From: an uncultured Steroidobacter sp.
GTDB lineage: Bacteria > Pseudomonadota > Gammaproteobacteria > Steroidobacterales > Steroidobacteraceae
Reading direction: 5' to 3'
DNA length: 64,000 nucleotides
Assembly: GCA_938008435.1 (NCBI GenBank)
Contig: CALLKK010000017.1
Span: 146,060-210,059 of the forward strand
In this document: one piece after another, positions 1 through 9,633 of the stretch
Position numbering within the stretch: position 1 is the first letter of the stretch
Layout: every line of letters starts with the position of its first letter
The notes under the pieces: generated by a model
What the model was told of the DNA's origin: nothing
The model's input: only the letters and a program-made list of their open reading frames with translations
The model's database searches: none
Program-made: the position numbers and the translations under genes

Positions 1-1
1 C

Positions 2-667
2 GTGCTCGATCCGCTCTCGATTCGCAAGCTCTTCGGTATCGGTCAAAAGACTGCACCGGAGCTCGAACGTCTCGGCATCAAAACGCTCAAGGACTTGCGG
101 CTCGCGCCCGAAGCCATGCTGCGCCCGATCTTCGGCCGCTATGCCGGCCTTATGAAAGCGCGCGCCGCCGGTATCGACGATCGGCCGGTCGTGGCCGACT
201 GGGACGAGAAGCAGATCTCAAGCGAAGAAACCTTCGATCGCGACATCGACGCTACGCGCACCCTGCACGACCACCTCGCGCGGCTCGCCGACCGCACCGC
301 CGCGCGCTTGCGCGAGCAAGACTGGCTCGCGGGCAGCATCGTCGTGAAGATCCGGCGCGCCGACTTCAAGACGTACACGCGGCAGATGCGCGTTCAGCCC
401 GCTACGCAACAAACGCGCGCGATCATGGATGCCGCTGCGCGGCTCTTCGACGAGTGGCGCGAGGAACAGCCCGATGCACCCGTGCGCCTGCTCGGCGTGG
501 CAGCGCGCGATCTCGTAAGCGTGCCGCAGCTCGAGCTCTTCCCGTCGCCGGAGCGCGAGCGCGAGCGGCATCTCGACGCCGCGATCGACGAGATTCGCGC
601 GAAATTCGGCAAGCACGCCGTGAGCCGCGCGAGCGCCTTGCGGGCTCGCCACCGCTCCGATCGTTGA
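2..667 (+). CDS. dinB: DNA polymerase IV (DinB), C-terminal part, 5' truncated by window edge
   Basis: Y-family translesion polymerase; only the C-terminal 221 residues are inside the window, so the palm and the catalytic carboxylates are missing. What is visible begins in the helix-hairpin-helix thumb (FGIGQKTAPELERLGIKTL, comparable to the DinB GIGKVTAAKLEAMGL segment) and continues through the little-finger domain (SSEETFDRDI followed by the beta-rich IVVKIRRADFKTYTR and VRLLGVAARDL). The family is about 350 residues, so roughly 130 residues lie upstream. The frame is open to the first base, and the GTG at position 2 is not the real start. It acts in the cytoplasm in SOS mutagenesis and lesion bypass. 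No regulatory region is visible. Confidence 0.88.
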   Translation: MLDPLSIRKLFGIGQKTAPELERLGIKTLKDLRLAPEAMLRPIFGRYAGLMKARAAGIDDRPVVADWDEKQISSEETFDRDIDATRTLHDHLARLADRTAARLREQDWLAGSIVVKIRRADFKTYTRQMRVQPATQQTRAIMDAAARLFDEWREEQPDAPVRLLGVAARDLVSVPQLELFPSPERERERHLDAAIDEIRAKFGKHAVSRASALRARHRSDR

Positions 668-692
668 CGCCCCAACCGCGCGCCGCGCGCGC

Positions 693-1349
693 TCAAGCTG
701 CGCTCTTGCGCCGTCCGGCCTCCAAGAACTCCGCGGCCGTCAGTTGAACGCCGAGCAGCTGCGCCGTCGCAAGACGCGCCTCGTCGCCGCGCAGCGCCAG
801 CTCGATGAGATCGGGCCAAAAGCATGGATTCGTTGCCCAGCGCGGCATCAGGATTTCCGCGTCGTGCCGCGCCAGCCACTTCAGCTGCCACAACGGTGCG
901 GCGGCGAGCGCGGTGCTCACCGCTTCGCTCATGCCGTAGAGCAGGCGCGCCGCGAGCGGCTGCGTGCTCGCGATGTGCCATGCCTGTATCAGTGCGGTCT
1001 CGCAGAACGCCGTTTCGAGCGATCTGACCCCTGGCGTGTAGCGCTCGCTGAGAGGCAATGGCGACGATGAGCCGAGCCTGCGCCAGAACCGCACGTCGTC
1101 GAACCGCAGGGAGTAAAGCGCATAGGGCACGGCTGCGAGCCGAGCGCGCTGCTCGCGCGAGAGTTGCGGCACCAGTAGACGCGCCTTGAGCGCGAGATAC
1201 CGGCCCTGCCCGGTAGGCTCGATGCCTGCCGCTTCGCTTGCCAGCAGCTCGAGATAGTCGCAGTTGAGCCCGTGGATGCGGTGGAGCAGATCCGCGCAGA
1301 GCACCGGGCGGGATCGAATGGACGAGACTTCCGTGTCGGACGAGATCAT
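693..1349 (-). CDS. Conserved-looking protein of unknown function
   Basis: A 218-residue frame starting at ATG 1349 (a GTG six codons upstream is also possible), convergent with dinB and divergent from the flhC-like gene. I do not recognise a family. The protein is predicted soluble, alpha-helical and rich in Leu, Ala and Arg, with no signal peptide or membrane segment. A Trp/Tyr-rich middle (LWQLKWLARHDAEILMPRW) and a charged RRKSAA tail are visible. The codon pattern looks like that of the neighbours, which supports a real gene. The roughly 160-base divergent gap could hold promoters shared with the flhC-like regulator, so a functional link to that regulator is possible but unproven. Confidence 0.55.
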   Translation of the reverse strand: MISSDTEVSSIRSRPVLCADLLHRIHGLNCDYLELLASEAAGIEPTGQGRYLALKARLLVPQLSREQRARLAAVPYALYSLRFDDVRFWRRLGSSSPLPLSERYTPGVRSLETAFCETALIQAWHIASTQPLAARLLYGMSEAVSTALAAAPLWQLKWLARHDAEILMPRWATNPCFWPDLIELALRGDEARLATAQLLGVQLTAAEFLEAGRRKSAA

Positions 1350-1508
1350 GGTTGCGCTTCCTTGCACGACCGAGAGACGACGAAGAGCTTATCGGGGACT
1401 TCCCGAGTCAGTCAATTTCGCGCACACTTGCACCCAGCCGCGCCCCAACGCGGCCGACGCACGGAATGCGTCGCATCGTCCGACCTTTCTTGCGACAAGG
1501 AGCTGTCC

Positions 1509-2132
1509 ATGCACATCAGCAACGAACGCTATTTCGCGGACCGACTGCGCCACGACCTGGCGCTCAGGATGATTCATCACGAGGCGCGCACCTGCACGAT
1601 CCGCACGTGCACCGGCCTCACCGACGATCGCATCCGCCGGCTATATCAGACGTACGCGACGCACATGCCCGCCGTCCCCATGCGGCGTCATCGCGGCAAA
1701 TCGCCGCGCCAGATCGCATTCTTCACGCGCAACCCGCGCATTCAGTTCGAAGCCTCGCTGCTCGCCGGCTTGTTCGTCGCCTTCGGCCTGATCAACGCGG
1801 TCCGCAACGGCGCCGACCCGCTCGGCTACGGCAGCTTGTTCTGCGATGTCTACGAAACGCACGTGCTGCTCTCGGGCTCGCGCGCGGTGTCTTTCGAGCA
1901 CGCATGGTTCTTGTTGCACCTACTCGCCAAGAACGTCGGTCTCGGCCTGCTTCGCTGCCGTCACTGCGGTGCGCATTTTCTCGACGACCGAACCACCGTC
2001 TTGAAGCGCGGTTGTCCCGCCTGCCGGTTGAAGGCATTGCCCCGACGGCAGCTCAGGCATGCGCCGGTGCTCTTGCCGCAGGTGCGGCCGCACACGCGCT
2101 CGCTGCCGAGCGCTGTTAGACTGAGCGCATGA
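1509..2132 (+). CDS. FlhC-like transcriptional activator
   Basis: A 207-residue protein resembling FlhC, the DNA-binding half of the FlhDC flagellar master regulator. Visible support: the N-terminal helical segment ending in LTDDRIRRLYQTY (FlhC has LSRKRLRRLYRE), the central FFTRNPRIQFEASLLAG region, and a C-terminal zinc knuckle with four Cys in two CxxC pairs (LRCRHCGAHF and GCPACRL). FlhC of E. coli is 192 residues. The start is fixed by AAGGAG at 1497-1502, six bases before the ATG. The stop overlaps the nudC start (ATGA at 2129). No flhD partner lies beside it, so it may act alone or with a distant partner. The tail after the zinc site (about 35 residues, Arg/Pro/Leu-rich) is longer than in FlhC. 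The family assignment is probable; the target genes are unknown. Confidence 0.7.
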   Translation: MHISNERYFADRLRHDLALRMIHHEARTCTIRTCTGLTDDRIRRLYQTYATHMPAVPMRRHRGKSPRQIAFFTRNPRIQFEASLLAGLFVAFGLINAVRNGADPLGYGSLFCDVYETHVLLSGSRAVSFEHAWFLLHLLAKNVGLGLLRCRHCGAHFLDDRTTVLKRGCPACRLKALPRRQLRHAPVLLPQVRPHTRSLPSAVRLSA

Positions 2133-3085
2133 TCAAATCGCGCTCGGACGCGAATCCGCTTACAGGCCGCTATATCGACCGTGCCGCTCACTGGCGCAAG
2201 GATGAGGCGCGCGTGCGCGCGGCGCTCGAAGACCCGCGCACGCTTTTCGTCCCGGTATGGCGCATGCAGAGCTTGGTGCGCGTCAGCGGCGAATCGCTGA
2301 GCGCGCTGTTCGTCTCGGACGTGCGGCGCTTCGTGGACAGCGACGCCGCCGAGCTCGTATTGCTCGGCGAGTTCGAACAGCGCGCATGTTTTGCCGTCGG
2401 CCTTGCCACGCCCGAGCTGCCGCCATTCGACGAACCGGTCGAAGCGCGCGATCTGCGCACCATCGCCGGCGAGCTCCCGCCGCACGAGGCGGGCTTGCTC
2501 GCCTATGCGCGCGCGATGATCCACTGGCGCGAGCGTCATCGCTTCTGCGGACGTTGCGGCACGCGCATGCGCCCGCTGCAAGCCGGTCACGTTCAGCAAT
2601 GCACCAACCCGACGTGCGAGATGCAGGTGTTTCCCCGCATCGATCCGGCCGTCATCGTGCTCATCACGGACGGCGAGCGCGCGCTGCTCGGGCGTCAACC
2701 CAGCTGGGCGCCCGGGCGTTATTCGACCATCGCCGGCTTCGTCGAGCCGGGCGAGAGCCTGGAAGATGCCGTCGCCCGCGAAGCGCTGGAGGAAACCGGC
2801 GTCGAAGTCGATAAGGTCGAATACCATTCCTCGCAACCGTGGCCCTTTCCCTCGTCCTTGATGCTCGGCTTCGTCGCCCACGCGCGCACGCGGGAGATTC
2901 GCCTGCTCGACGGCGAGCTCGAAGATGCTCGCTGGGTGACGCGCGAAGAGATTGCGAGCGGCGCCGTCGGCTTGCCGCTCGCGCATTCGATCTCCTTCCG
3001 CTTGATCGAGGATTGGTACGACGCCGGCGCCGCCGTCCCGCTACGGCAGGCGCGCGGCATTGCGACGCCACGCCCGAATCGCTGA
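2129..3085 (+). CDS. nudC: NAD(+) diphosphatase / NAD-cap decapping Nudix hydrolase
   Basis: NudC splits NADH/NAD+ into NMN(H) and AMP and removes NAD caps from RNA. The 318 residues show the usual order: a variable N-terminal domain, a zinc ribbon with CGRC and a CTNPTC pair around residues 140-160, then a Nudix domain with a complete box (GFVEPGESLEDAVAREALEE followed by TG). The SQPWPFPSSLM signature, typical of the NudC subgroup, follows the box. E. coli NudC is 257 residues; the extra length is N-terminal. The gene overlaps the flhC-like gene by four bases, so translation is probably coupled. Cytoplasmic enzyme; the assignment is firm. Confidence 0.93.
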   Translation: MIKSRSDANPLTGRYIDRAAHWRKDEARVRAALEDPRTLFVPVWRMQSLVRVSGESLSALFVSDVRRFVDSDAAELVLLGEFEQRACFAVGLATPELPPFDEPVEARDLRTIAGELPPHEAGLLAYARAMIHWRERHRFCGRCGTRMRPLQAGHVQQCTNPTCEMQVFPRIDPAVIVLITDGERALLGRQPSWAPGRYSTIAGFVEPGESLEDAVAREALEETGVEVDKVEYHSSQPWPFPSSLMLGFVAHARTREIRLLDGELEDARWVTREEIASGAVGLPLAHSISFRLIEDWYDAGAAVPLRQARGIATPRPNR

Positions 3086-3203
3086 TTCGCCAGGTGACGC
3101 GCACCGCGCAGCTCGTCACAATCGCCCGTACAGCGATTGCGCTCACGCTACGTTCAGCCACGTAGTGCATCCTTGCCCACGACGAACTCCGGACTTCGCC
3201 CGC

Positions 3204-4052
3204 ATGTGTCTGCTCGTTCTTGCCTGGAAGGTTCATCCCAAATACCGCCTCGTGCTCGCCGGCAACCGCGATGAGTTCCACGAGCGCCCGAGCCAGGCGC
3301 TCAATTGGTGGCAGGACGATCCGCGCATCCTCGCCGGCCGCGATCTGAAGGCGGGCGGCACCTGGCTCGGCGTCGCGCGCTCGGGACGCTTCGGCGTGGT
3401 GACCAACTACCGCGATCTGCAGGCTCCGGTCGAAGGCGCGCCGTCGCGCGGCCTGTTGGTGCCGCGCTTCTTGACGGGCGCCACCTCGCCCAAGGAGTTT
3501 CTCGACGACTTGCGGGGCGCTGCACCCCGTTACTCGGGCTTCAACCTGCTGGTCGGCGGCTCGCGCGCGCTCTATTACTTCTCGAACCGCGGACCGAACG
3601 CGCCGCGCGCGCTCGCGCCCGGCATCTACGGGCTCAGCAACCATGCGCTCGATACGCCATGGCCGAAGGTGACTCGCACGCGTGCGCGCTTCGAGCAGCT
3701 GATGCGCCAGCCGGAAATCTCGATCGAAAGCCTGTTCGCGCTGCTCGCCGATCGCACGCCCGCTCCCGACGAGGAGCTGCCCTCGACCGGTCTGCCGCGC
3801 GATTGGGAACGGATCGTCTCGGCGCCCTTCATCGTCAACGAGCGTTACGGCACGCGCTGCTCCACCGTGCTGCTCGTCGAGCGCAACGGCCGCACCGTGC
3901 TGCGCGAGCGCCGTTTCGATCCCGCGGGCGTCCAGACCGGTACGTCGCGCTTCGAATTCACGAGCACGGAAGTCCCCGAGGTGTGGTTCGAAGCCGAAGA
4001 TCCGGACGAGGCGATCGCGACCGATACGTCCTTCGACACTTCGCCGGAGTAA
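3204..4052 (+). CDS. NRDE (TANGO2) family protein
   Basis: A 282-residue member of the NRDE/TANGO2 family. The mature-looking N-terminus MCLLVLAW has the conserved Cys2, which in this Ntn-hydrolase-like family could be the nucleophile after Met removal. The family motif GNRDEFHERP lies near residue 27, followed by the conserved tract GRDLKAGGTWLGV. Cys2 fixes the start at 3204, although the frame is open further upstream. Animal TANGO2 has been linked to lipid or heme handling, but the bacterial role is not settled. It sits six bases before tamA and on the same strand, so it may be co-transcribed with tamA-tamB. No signal peptide is seen, so it is presumably cytoplasmic. Confidence 0.85.
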   Translation: MCLLVLAWKVHPKYRLVLAGNRDEFHERPSQALNWWQDDPRILAGRDLKAGGTWLGVARSGRFGVVTNYRDLQAPVEGAPSRGLLVPRFLTGATSPKEFLDDLRGAAPRYSGFNLLVGGSRALYYFSNRGPNAPRALAPGIYGLSNHALDTPWPKVTRTRARFEQLMRQPEISIESLFALLADRTPAPDEELPSTGLPRDWERIVSAPFIVNERYGTRCSTVLLVERNGRTVLRERRFDPAGVQTGTSRFEFTSTEVPEVWFEAEDPDEAIATDTSFDTSPE

Positions 4053-4058
4053 TCGGGC

Positions 4059-5855
4059 GTGCGGCGCGCAGCTCGATCTCGTCCCGCAAGGCAGCGAGTC
4101 GCGCGCTGGTGGGTGCTTGTTTGCGCGCTCGGCGCGACCGAGGCGACGTTCGCCGGCATCCAGATCGAGATTCCCGACGTCACGCCGGCGCTCGACGCGA
4201 ACATCCGCGCTTTTCTGAGCTTGACGCGCTATGCCGACCGCAACGACGTCACGCCGCAGACCATGGCGCGTCTGCAGCGGCGGATCGTCGCCGAAACGCG
4301 CGAAGCCTTGCAGCCGCTCGGCTACTACGAGCCCGAGGTGAGCTATGAAGTCGAGCAACAGGGCGAGAACTGGCGCGTCACGATCAACGTGCGCCCCGGT
4401 CGTCCGGTGCGACTCTCGGAAGTCGACATTCGCGTAGCCGGCCCGGGCGCCGACCTGCGCGCCTTGCGCGAGATCATCGAGGCACAGGAGCTCAAGCCCG
4501 GCCTGCGTCTCAATCACGGCACATACGAGCGCGTCAAAGCCAATCTGCTGCGCGCAGCGAAGAATGAAGGCTATCTCGATGCACGGCTCACCAAGAGCGA
4601 GCTCGTCATCGATCGCGAAGAACGGCGCGCGACTGCGACGATCGAGCTCGACACCGGCGAGCGCTATCACTACGGCGCGATCACGATCGCCCAGGATGTG
4701 CTGCACGACGGCGCGATGCGCCGCATGCTGCGCATGACCGAGGGCGACCCGTACACGCTCGATTCGCTCCTGCGCACGCAGTACGTGCTCGACGACAGCC
4801 TCTATTTCTCGACCGTCGACATCGAAAGCGGCACGCCCGATCGCGAGAGCCGCACGGTGCCCGTTACCGTGACCGCCGAGCCCAACCGCAAGCACCGCTT
4901 TGCGGCGAGTCTTGGATACGGCACCGATACACGCGCGCGCGGACGCTTCAGCTGGGACAACCGCCGCGTCAACGAATACGGACATCGCTCCAAGGTCGAG
5001 CTCGTCGGCTCGTCGGTGCTCAAGCAGATCGGCGGACGCTATGTCATTCCGGTAATGGACGTGGCGCTCGAGAAGCTCGAGTTCACCGCCGCGCTCACCG
5101 AGGAAGAGCTCGGCGGCACGCTGAGCGAACGCGCCGAGCTCGGTGCCGGCCTCACCGAAGCGCTCGGACGCTGGCAACGCGTGCTCTTCCTGCGTCTTTC
5201 CAACGAGCGCACGACCGAGCCGCAGCGTGATCCGGTGACGGGTGCGCCGACCGGCTTGCTCGAAACGAAAGAGGATTTCTTTCTCATCCCGGGGATCAGC
5301 TATTCGACGCTGCCGAGCTACGTCGTCGGTGGCCGCGTGCGGCCCTACTACTTCTACGCCGAGCTGCGCGGCTCGCCGAGCACGCTCGGTTCGGACGCCT
5401 CGTTCCTGCAATTGCGGCTGCTCGGCGAACGCATCTTCGATCTGTCCGAACGCTGGCATCTGCTGCTGCGTGCCGAGCTCGGCGCAAGTCGCGTCGCCGA
5501 CTTTTCCGAGCTGCCCGCCTCGCAGCGCTTCTTCGCAGGCGGCGAGCGCAGCGTGCGCGGCTTCGGGTTGAACGAGCTCTCGCCCAAAGTGGATGGCCGC
5601 AGCGTCGGCGGGCGCCATCTTGCCACCGGCTCCGTCGAGCTCGTGCGCGACCTGCCGCGCAATTTCGGCATCGCCGCGTTCTACGACTTCGGCAACGCGT
5701 TCGACGATTTCTCGGAGCCCGATCTGCAGTACTCGGTGGGTCTCGGCGTCCGCTATCGCATCGCCGTGGCGAGCTTCGGCGTCGACGTTGCCCAGGCGCT
5801 TTCGCAATCGGGGCGTGATCCGCGGCTGCATTTGTATATCTCGACGCAATTCTGA
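4059..5855 (+). CDS. tamA: Translocation and assembly module outer-membrane protein TamA
   Basis: Omp85-family outer-membrane protein that works with TamB in assembly or lipid transport between the two membranes. The 598 residues begin with a GTG, a basic stretch and a hydrophobic segment (WWVLVCALGA) that serves as the signal peptide. Three POTRA-like repeats follow (to about residue 270), then a 16-strand-type barrel containing RFFAGGERSVRGFGLNELSP, which matches the Omp85 lid-loop VRGF/Y motif. The protein ends in an aromatic residue (ISTQF), the usual beta-signal. E. coli TamA is 577 residues. The stop overlaps the tamB start (TGATG), typical of tamAB operons. Confidence 0.93.
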   Translation: MRRAARSRPARQRVARWWVLVCALGATEATFAGIQIEIPDVTPALDANIRAFLSLTRYADRNDVTPQTMARLQRRIVAETREALQPLGYYEPEVSYEVEQQGENWRVTINVRPGRPVRLSEVDIRVAGPGADLRALREIIEAQELKPGLRLNHGTYERVKANLLRAAKNEGYLDARLTKSELVIDREERRATATIELDTGERYHYGAITIAQDVLHDGAMRRMLRMTEGDPYTLDSLLRTQYVLDDSLYFSTVDIESGTPDRESRTVPVTVTAEPNRKHRFAASLGYGTDTRARGRFSWDNRRVNEYGHRSKVELVGSSVLKQIGGRYVIPVMDVALEKLEFTAALTEEELGGTLSERAELGAGLTEALGRWQRVLFLRLSNERTTEPQRDPVTGAPTGLLETKEDFFLIPGISYSTLPSYVVGGRVRPYYFYAELRGSPSTLGSDASFLQLRLLGERIFDLSERWHLLLRAELGASRVADFSELPASQRFFAGGERSVRGFGLNELSPKVDGRSVGGRHLATGSVELVRDLPRNFGIAAFYDFGNAFDDFSEPDLQYSVGLGVRYRIAVASFGVDVAQALSQSGRDPRLHLYISTQF

Positions 5856-8800
5856 TGCGCCGGCTGCTGCTCATCGTCATCCTGATATGCGTAATCCTGC
5901 CGCTCGTGGCCGGGGCGCTGTTCCTCTACTCGCCGCTCGGCGTCAAGATCGTGGCCGGTCAGCTGCATCGCTTGGAGCGCGCCGGCGTCCACATCGAAGG
6001 CCTCTCGGGAACCTTCGCCGGGCCGCTGCGCATCGCGCGCTTCGAGCTCGACCATCCGCGCGTGCACATCGTGGGGCACGACATCGACGCCGATCCGCAG
6101 ATGCGCGGCTTGCTGCTGCAAACGATTCGCACGCGCTCGCTGACCGCGCGCGATATCACCGTCGAGCTGCGCCCCACGGAGCTGCCGCCGTCAGACCGGC
6201 CGCCGCGCTTCTTGCCGCAATTCATGCGCATCGATGCACGCGGCGTGCATCTCGCGCAGGTGCGTTACGTGCACGTCGACGGGCGCGTTATCGAAGCGGA
6301 CGAGATCAGCGGCAGTGTGGCCATTTCCGCGCATCGCCTGCGCGTCCGTAACTTTGCGATCGCCGCCGAACGCTTCGCCGCTACCGGTGCGTTGCGCCTG
6401 ACCGCCGCAAGCCCGCTTGGAATTGCCTTGCGCACGCAAGGAACACTGCAACTTCAGCCCGATCTCGACGTCGCGCTGCAGGCGACTCTCGATGGCAATG
6501 TCGATCGCATGAGCATCGGCGTTACGATCGAGCAGCCCAGCCGCATCATGGCGAACGGACTGTTCGTGCGCACCGACGAGGATTGGCGCATCACGGGCAC
6601 AGTCACCTCGCCCGCTTTTTCGCTGGCGCCATGGCTCGAAACGCCGCCGTTCTCGTTCGCCGACATCGTGCTCGAAGCGGACGTGACGCGCGATGCGATT
6701 CGCACCGTCGGCGAGTTCACCGTGCCGGAGTATTCGCTCGTGCGCGTCAATGTCGATGCGCAAGGACGCTTCGTCGAACAGACGCTGCACATCGATTCGA
6801 GCACCTTTACCTTGCCCGGCACGCCGCTGCGCCTCGCGGCACAGGGCTCGTTGCACTTTCCGGGCGGATACCCGTTTCTCGATCTGCGCGCGCGCTGGTC
6901 GAATCTGCAATGGCCGTACGATGCGTCGCCGCTCATCGAAAGTGCGCGCGGCGAAGCGGAGCTGCGCGGCACGCTGCCATATCAGTTTGCGATCCGGGCC
7001 GACGTGGCAGGACCGAACGTCCCGGCGACAAGCGGCAGCGCAAGCGGCGTGATCAACAAGGACGCAATCGGCATCGAGCGCTACGACATTGAATTGCTCG
7101 GCGGTCGCGCGAGCGGTCAAGGAACGATTGCCTTCGCAGAGCCACGCGCATGGACGCTCGTTGCGGATGCACGGAATTTGGACATCGGTGCGCTCTTTGC
7201 CGAAATGCCCGGCCAAGTGAGCTTCAAGGCCTCCGCCGAAGGTCGCGGCCTCGACCGGCAGGCAGACTTCAAGCTCGCGCTGGCCGACCTGCGCGGCCGT
7301 CTGCGCGGCGAACGCTTGCGCGGCTCGGGCAGCATCGAGCGTCGCGGCGCTCGTTGGGACGTGCGCGATGCCTCGCTTCGTCTCGGTAATGCGCAACTGA
7401 CGCTGCAAGCACAGCTTGCGGACACGATCGAGGCGCAGTGGCAGCTGCGCGCACCAGCGCTCGAACGGCTCCTGCCCGAAACCCGTGGCTCGATCACGTT
7501 CTCGGGCGAAGCTCACGGAGCGCGTGCAGCACCCCATATTTCTGCGAGCCTGCGCGGCACGCGCTTGGCCTTCCGCGATTGGGCCGCCGCTGCGCTCACG
7601 CTCGATGGCGAAATCGACGCATCGAATACGCAAACCTCGAAGCTCGTCGCACGCGCCGAGCGGATCGGCCATGGCGAGCGCCGCGTCGACACCGTGGCAC
7701 TCGCCGGCAACGGCACGCTCCTCGATCACCGCATCACGCTCGACGTGCAAGCAAGCGCCGGCACGGCAGAACCGCCCTCGCACGCACATCTCGAGCTCGC
7801 GGGTGCCTACGATGCACAGTCCTGGCAAGGTTCGATCGTCGCGGCGCGCGTGGTGCGCGGCCATCCCGAACACATTCTTGATCTCGCGGAACCTGCCTCG
7901 CTGGTGCTCGCAGCCAACCGCGCCGCGCTCGATGAAGCCTGCTTGAAGGTCGCGAACGGACAACTGTGCGCAGCCGGCAAATGGCAACGCAACGGCGCGT
8001 GGGAGGCCAAGCTGTCCGGTTATGAAATTCCGCTCGCCTTGGTGCTGCCCGCGCCCGAGCCTGAAGTCGAGTATGCCGGCCGCATCGAAGGCAGCGCGCA
8101 CGCCTTCGGCGGGCCGTCGCTCGCCTGGCAAGGCGAGGCGGGCATGAAGATCAGCGACGTTGCGATCATCTATCGCCCCGAAGGCGCCGATCCCGAAACG
8201 TTGAATCTCGGCACCGGCGGTATGCACCTCGTTGCCGCATCCGAGCGCATCACGTTCTCGTTCGGCGTGCAGGCCTTCACCGACACGTTCCTGCACACCA
8301 ATATGGCAATCGAGCGCAACGGCAGCAACGACATCTTGCACCTGCCCTTGTCGGGCGACGTCCGCGCCCGCGCGGCCGACGCGAATCTGCTGCCGCTTCT
8401 GTTTCCCGAGGTCGATCGCGCCGCGGGCGTGCTCACCGGCACGGGCCGCATCTTCGGCACGCTGGCAGCGCCGGAATTCAATGGCCGCATCGAGCTCATC
8501 GACGGCGAGCTCGACTCGTACCGCGCCAACTTTGCGTTGCGCGATCTCGATCTCGTCGCGCGCATCGACGGCACCGCGCTCGCTTTCGACGGCACGGCGA
8601 ACGCCGGCGACGGGCGGCTACAAGTCTCGGGGAATCTGCGTTGGCGCGATGGCGGATCGCACGGTCAGATGCGCCTGCGAGGCAACGAGCTGCTCGTCGC
8701 AGATCTACCCGAGTATCGCGTCGTCGCCTCGCCGGACTTGCAGTTCGACATCGCACCCGACCGCATCGACGTGCGCGGCGACGTGACGATCCCCAGCGCA

Positions 8801-9598
8801 CGCATCCAGCCCGCACGCCTCACGGGCGCCGTGACGGCATCGAACGACGCACGCTATGTCGGCGAGCACGAAGCCGAACGCACGGGCCGGTTCAAGGTGA
8901 ACAGCGAGATCCGCGTCAACATGGGACAAGACGTGCGCGTCGATGCGTTCGGTCTGCACGCTCGCATCGAAGGCGGCGTCACGACGCGCGTGCGCACGGG
9001 TCAAGCCACGACCGGCCACGGCGAATTGCGTGTCGCGGAAGGCCGTTACAGCGCGTACGGCCAACAGCTCGAAATCAGCCGCGGGCAATTGTTGTTCGAC
9101 AATGCGCCGCTCGACGATCCCGGCCTCGACATCGAGGCGCGCCGACGCATCGAGACGGTCACGGTCGGCTTGAACGTGCGCGGTACGCTGCAAGAGCCGC
9201 GGCTTACGTTCTTCTCCGATCCGTCGATGTCGCAGACGCAGATCGTCTCTTACTTGCTCGTCGGCAAACCGATCAGCGCCGGCGATACGGATGCGGCGAG
9301 CTCATCGACCGATTCGCTCGCGCTGCAGGGCGGCGGCTTTCTCGCCGCACAGCTCGGCCGCCGTCTCGGCCTCGAAGAGGTCGGCGTCGAGCACTACGTC
9401 AACGCCCAGGGCGAGGCGACGCCCGCGCTCGTGCTCGGCAAGTTCCTCTCGCCGCGGCTGTTCATCAGCTACGGCATCTCGCTCACCGAGTCCATCAACA
9501 CGCTCAAGCTGCGTTACACGATCAGCGATCGCTGGGTGTTCCGCACCGAATCGGGCGAGGCGCAGAGCGCCGACCTCGAATACACGATCGAAAGATGA
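5855..9598 (+). CDS. tamB: Translocation and assembly module inner-membrane-anchored protein TamB
   Basis: AsmA-like bridge protein of 1247 residues. One N-terminal membrane anchor (LLLIVILICVILPLVAGALF, residues 4-23) is followed by a very long periplasmic beta-taco region and the conserved C-terminal TamB domain (formerly DUF490), recognisable in the last 300 residues by DDPGLDIEARR, TFFSDPSMSQTQIVSYLLVG and the YGISLTESINTLKLRYTIS end. E. coli TamB is 1259 residues. It partners TamA at the outer membrane, and the two genes overlap by one base. TamB and its paralogues YhdP and YdbH are implicated in phospholipid transport to the outer membrane. Family assignment is firm; the substrate in this organism is not shown by sequence. 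Confidence 0.93.
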   Translation: MRRLLLIVILICVILPLVAGALFLYSPLGVKIVAGQLHRLERAGVHIEGLSGTFAGPLRIARFELDHPRVHIVGHDIDADPQMRGLLLQTIRTRSLTARDITVELRPTELPPSDRPPRFLPQFMRIDARGVHLAQVRYVHVDGRVIEADEISGSVAISAHRLRVRNFAIAAERFAATGALRLTAASPLGIALRTQGTLQLQPDLDVALQATLDGNVDRMSIGVTIEQPSRIMANGLFVRTDEDWRITGTVTSPAFSLAPWLETPPFSFADIVLEADVTRDAIRTVGEFTVPEYSLVRVNVDAQGRFVEQTLHIDSSTFTLPGTPLRLAAQGSLHFPGGYPFLDLRARWSNLQWPYDASPLIESARGEAELRGTLPYQFAIRADVAGPNVPATSGSASGVINKDAIGIERYDIELLGGRASGQGTIAFAEPRAWTLVADARNLDIGALFAEMPGQVSFKASAEGRGLDRQADFKLALADLRGRLRGERLRGSGSIERRGARWDVRDASLRLGNAQLTLQAQLADTIEAQWQLRAPALERLLPETRGSITFSGEAHGARAAPHISASLRGTRLAFRDWAAAALTLDGEIDASNTQTSKLVARAERIGHGERRVDTVALAGNGTLLDHRITLDVQASAGTAEPPSHAHLELAGAYDAQSWQGSIVAARVVRGHPEHILDLAEPASLVLAANRAALDEACLKVANGQLCAAGKWQRNGAWEAKLSGYEIPLALVLPAPEPEVEYAGRIEGSAHAFGGPSLAWQGEAGMKISDVAIIYRPEGADPETLNLGTGGMHLVAASERITFSFGVQAFTDTFLHTNMAIERNGSNDILHLPLSGDVRARAADANLLPLLFPEVDRAAGVLTGTGRIFGTLAAPEFNGRIELIDGELDSYRANFALRDLDLVARIDGTALAFDGTANAGDGRLQVSGNLRWRDGGSHGQMRLRGNELLVADLPEYRVVASPDLQFDIAPDRIDVRGDVTIPSARIQPARLTGAVTASNDARYVGEHEAERTGRFKVNSEIRVNMGQDVRVDAFGLHARIEGGVTTRVRTGQATTGHGELRVAEGRYSAYGQQLEISRGQLLFDNAPLDDPGLDIEARRRIETVTVGLNVRGTLQEPRLTFFSDPSMSQTQIVSYLLVGKPISAGDTDAASSSTDSLALQGGGFLAAQLGRRLGLEEVGVEHYVNAQGEATPALVLGKFLSPRLFISYGISLTESINTLKLRYTISDRWVFRTESGEAQSADLEYTIER

Positions 9599-9633
9599 CG
9601 AACACGCGCTGAGCCCTTGGCGGACTCGTCGCG

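Noticed and set aside
2664..5849. A minus-strand open frame of about 1060 codons opposite nudC, the NRDE gene and tamA
   Set aside because: It is the mirror of well-identified genes in GC-rich DNA; its translation is low-complexity Arg/Ala/His-rich text with no domain. Similar long frames opposite tamB, polA and the He_PIG genes were left out for the same reason.
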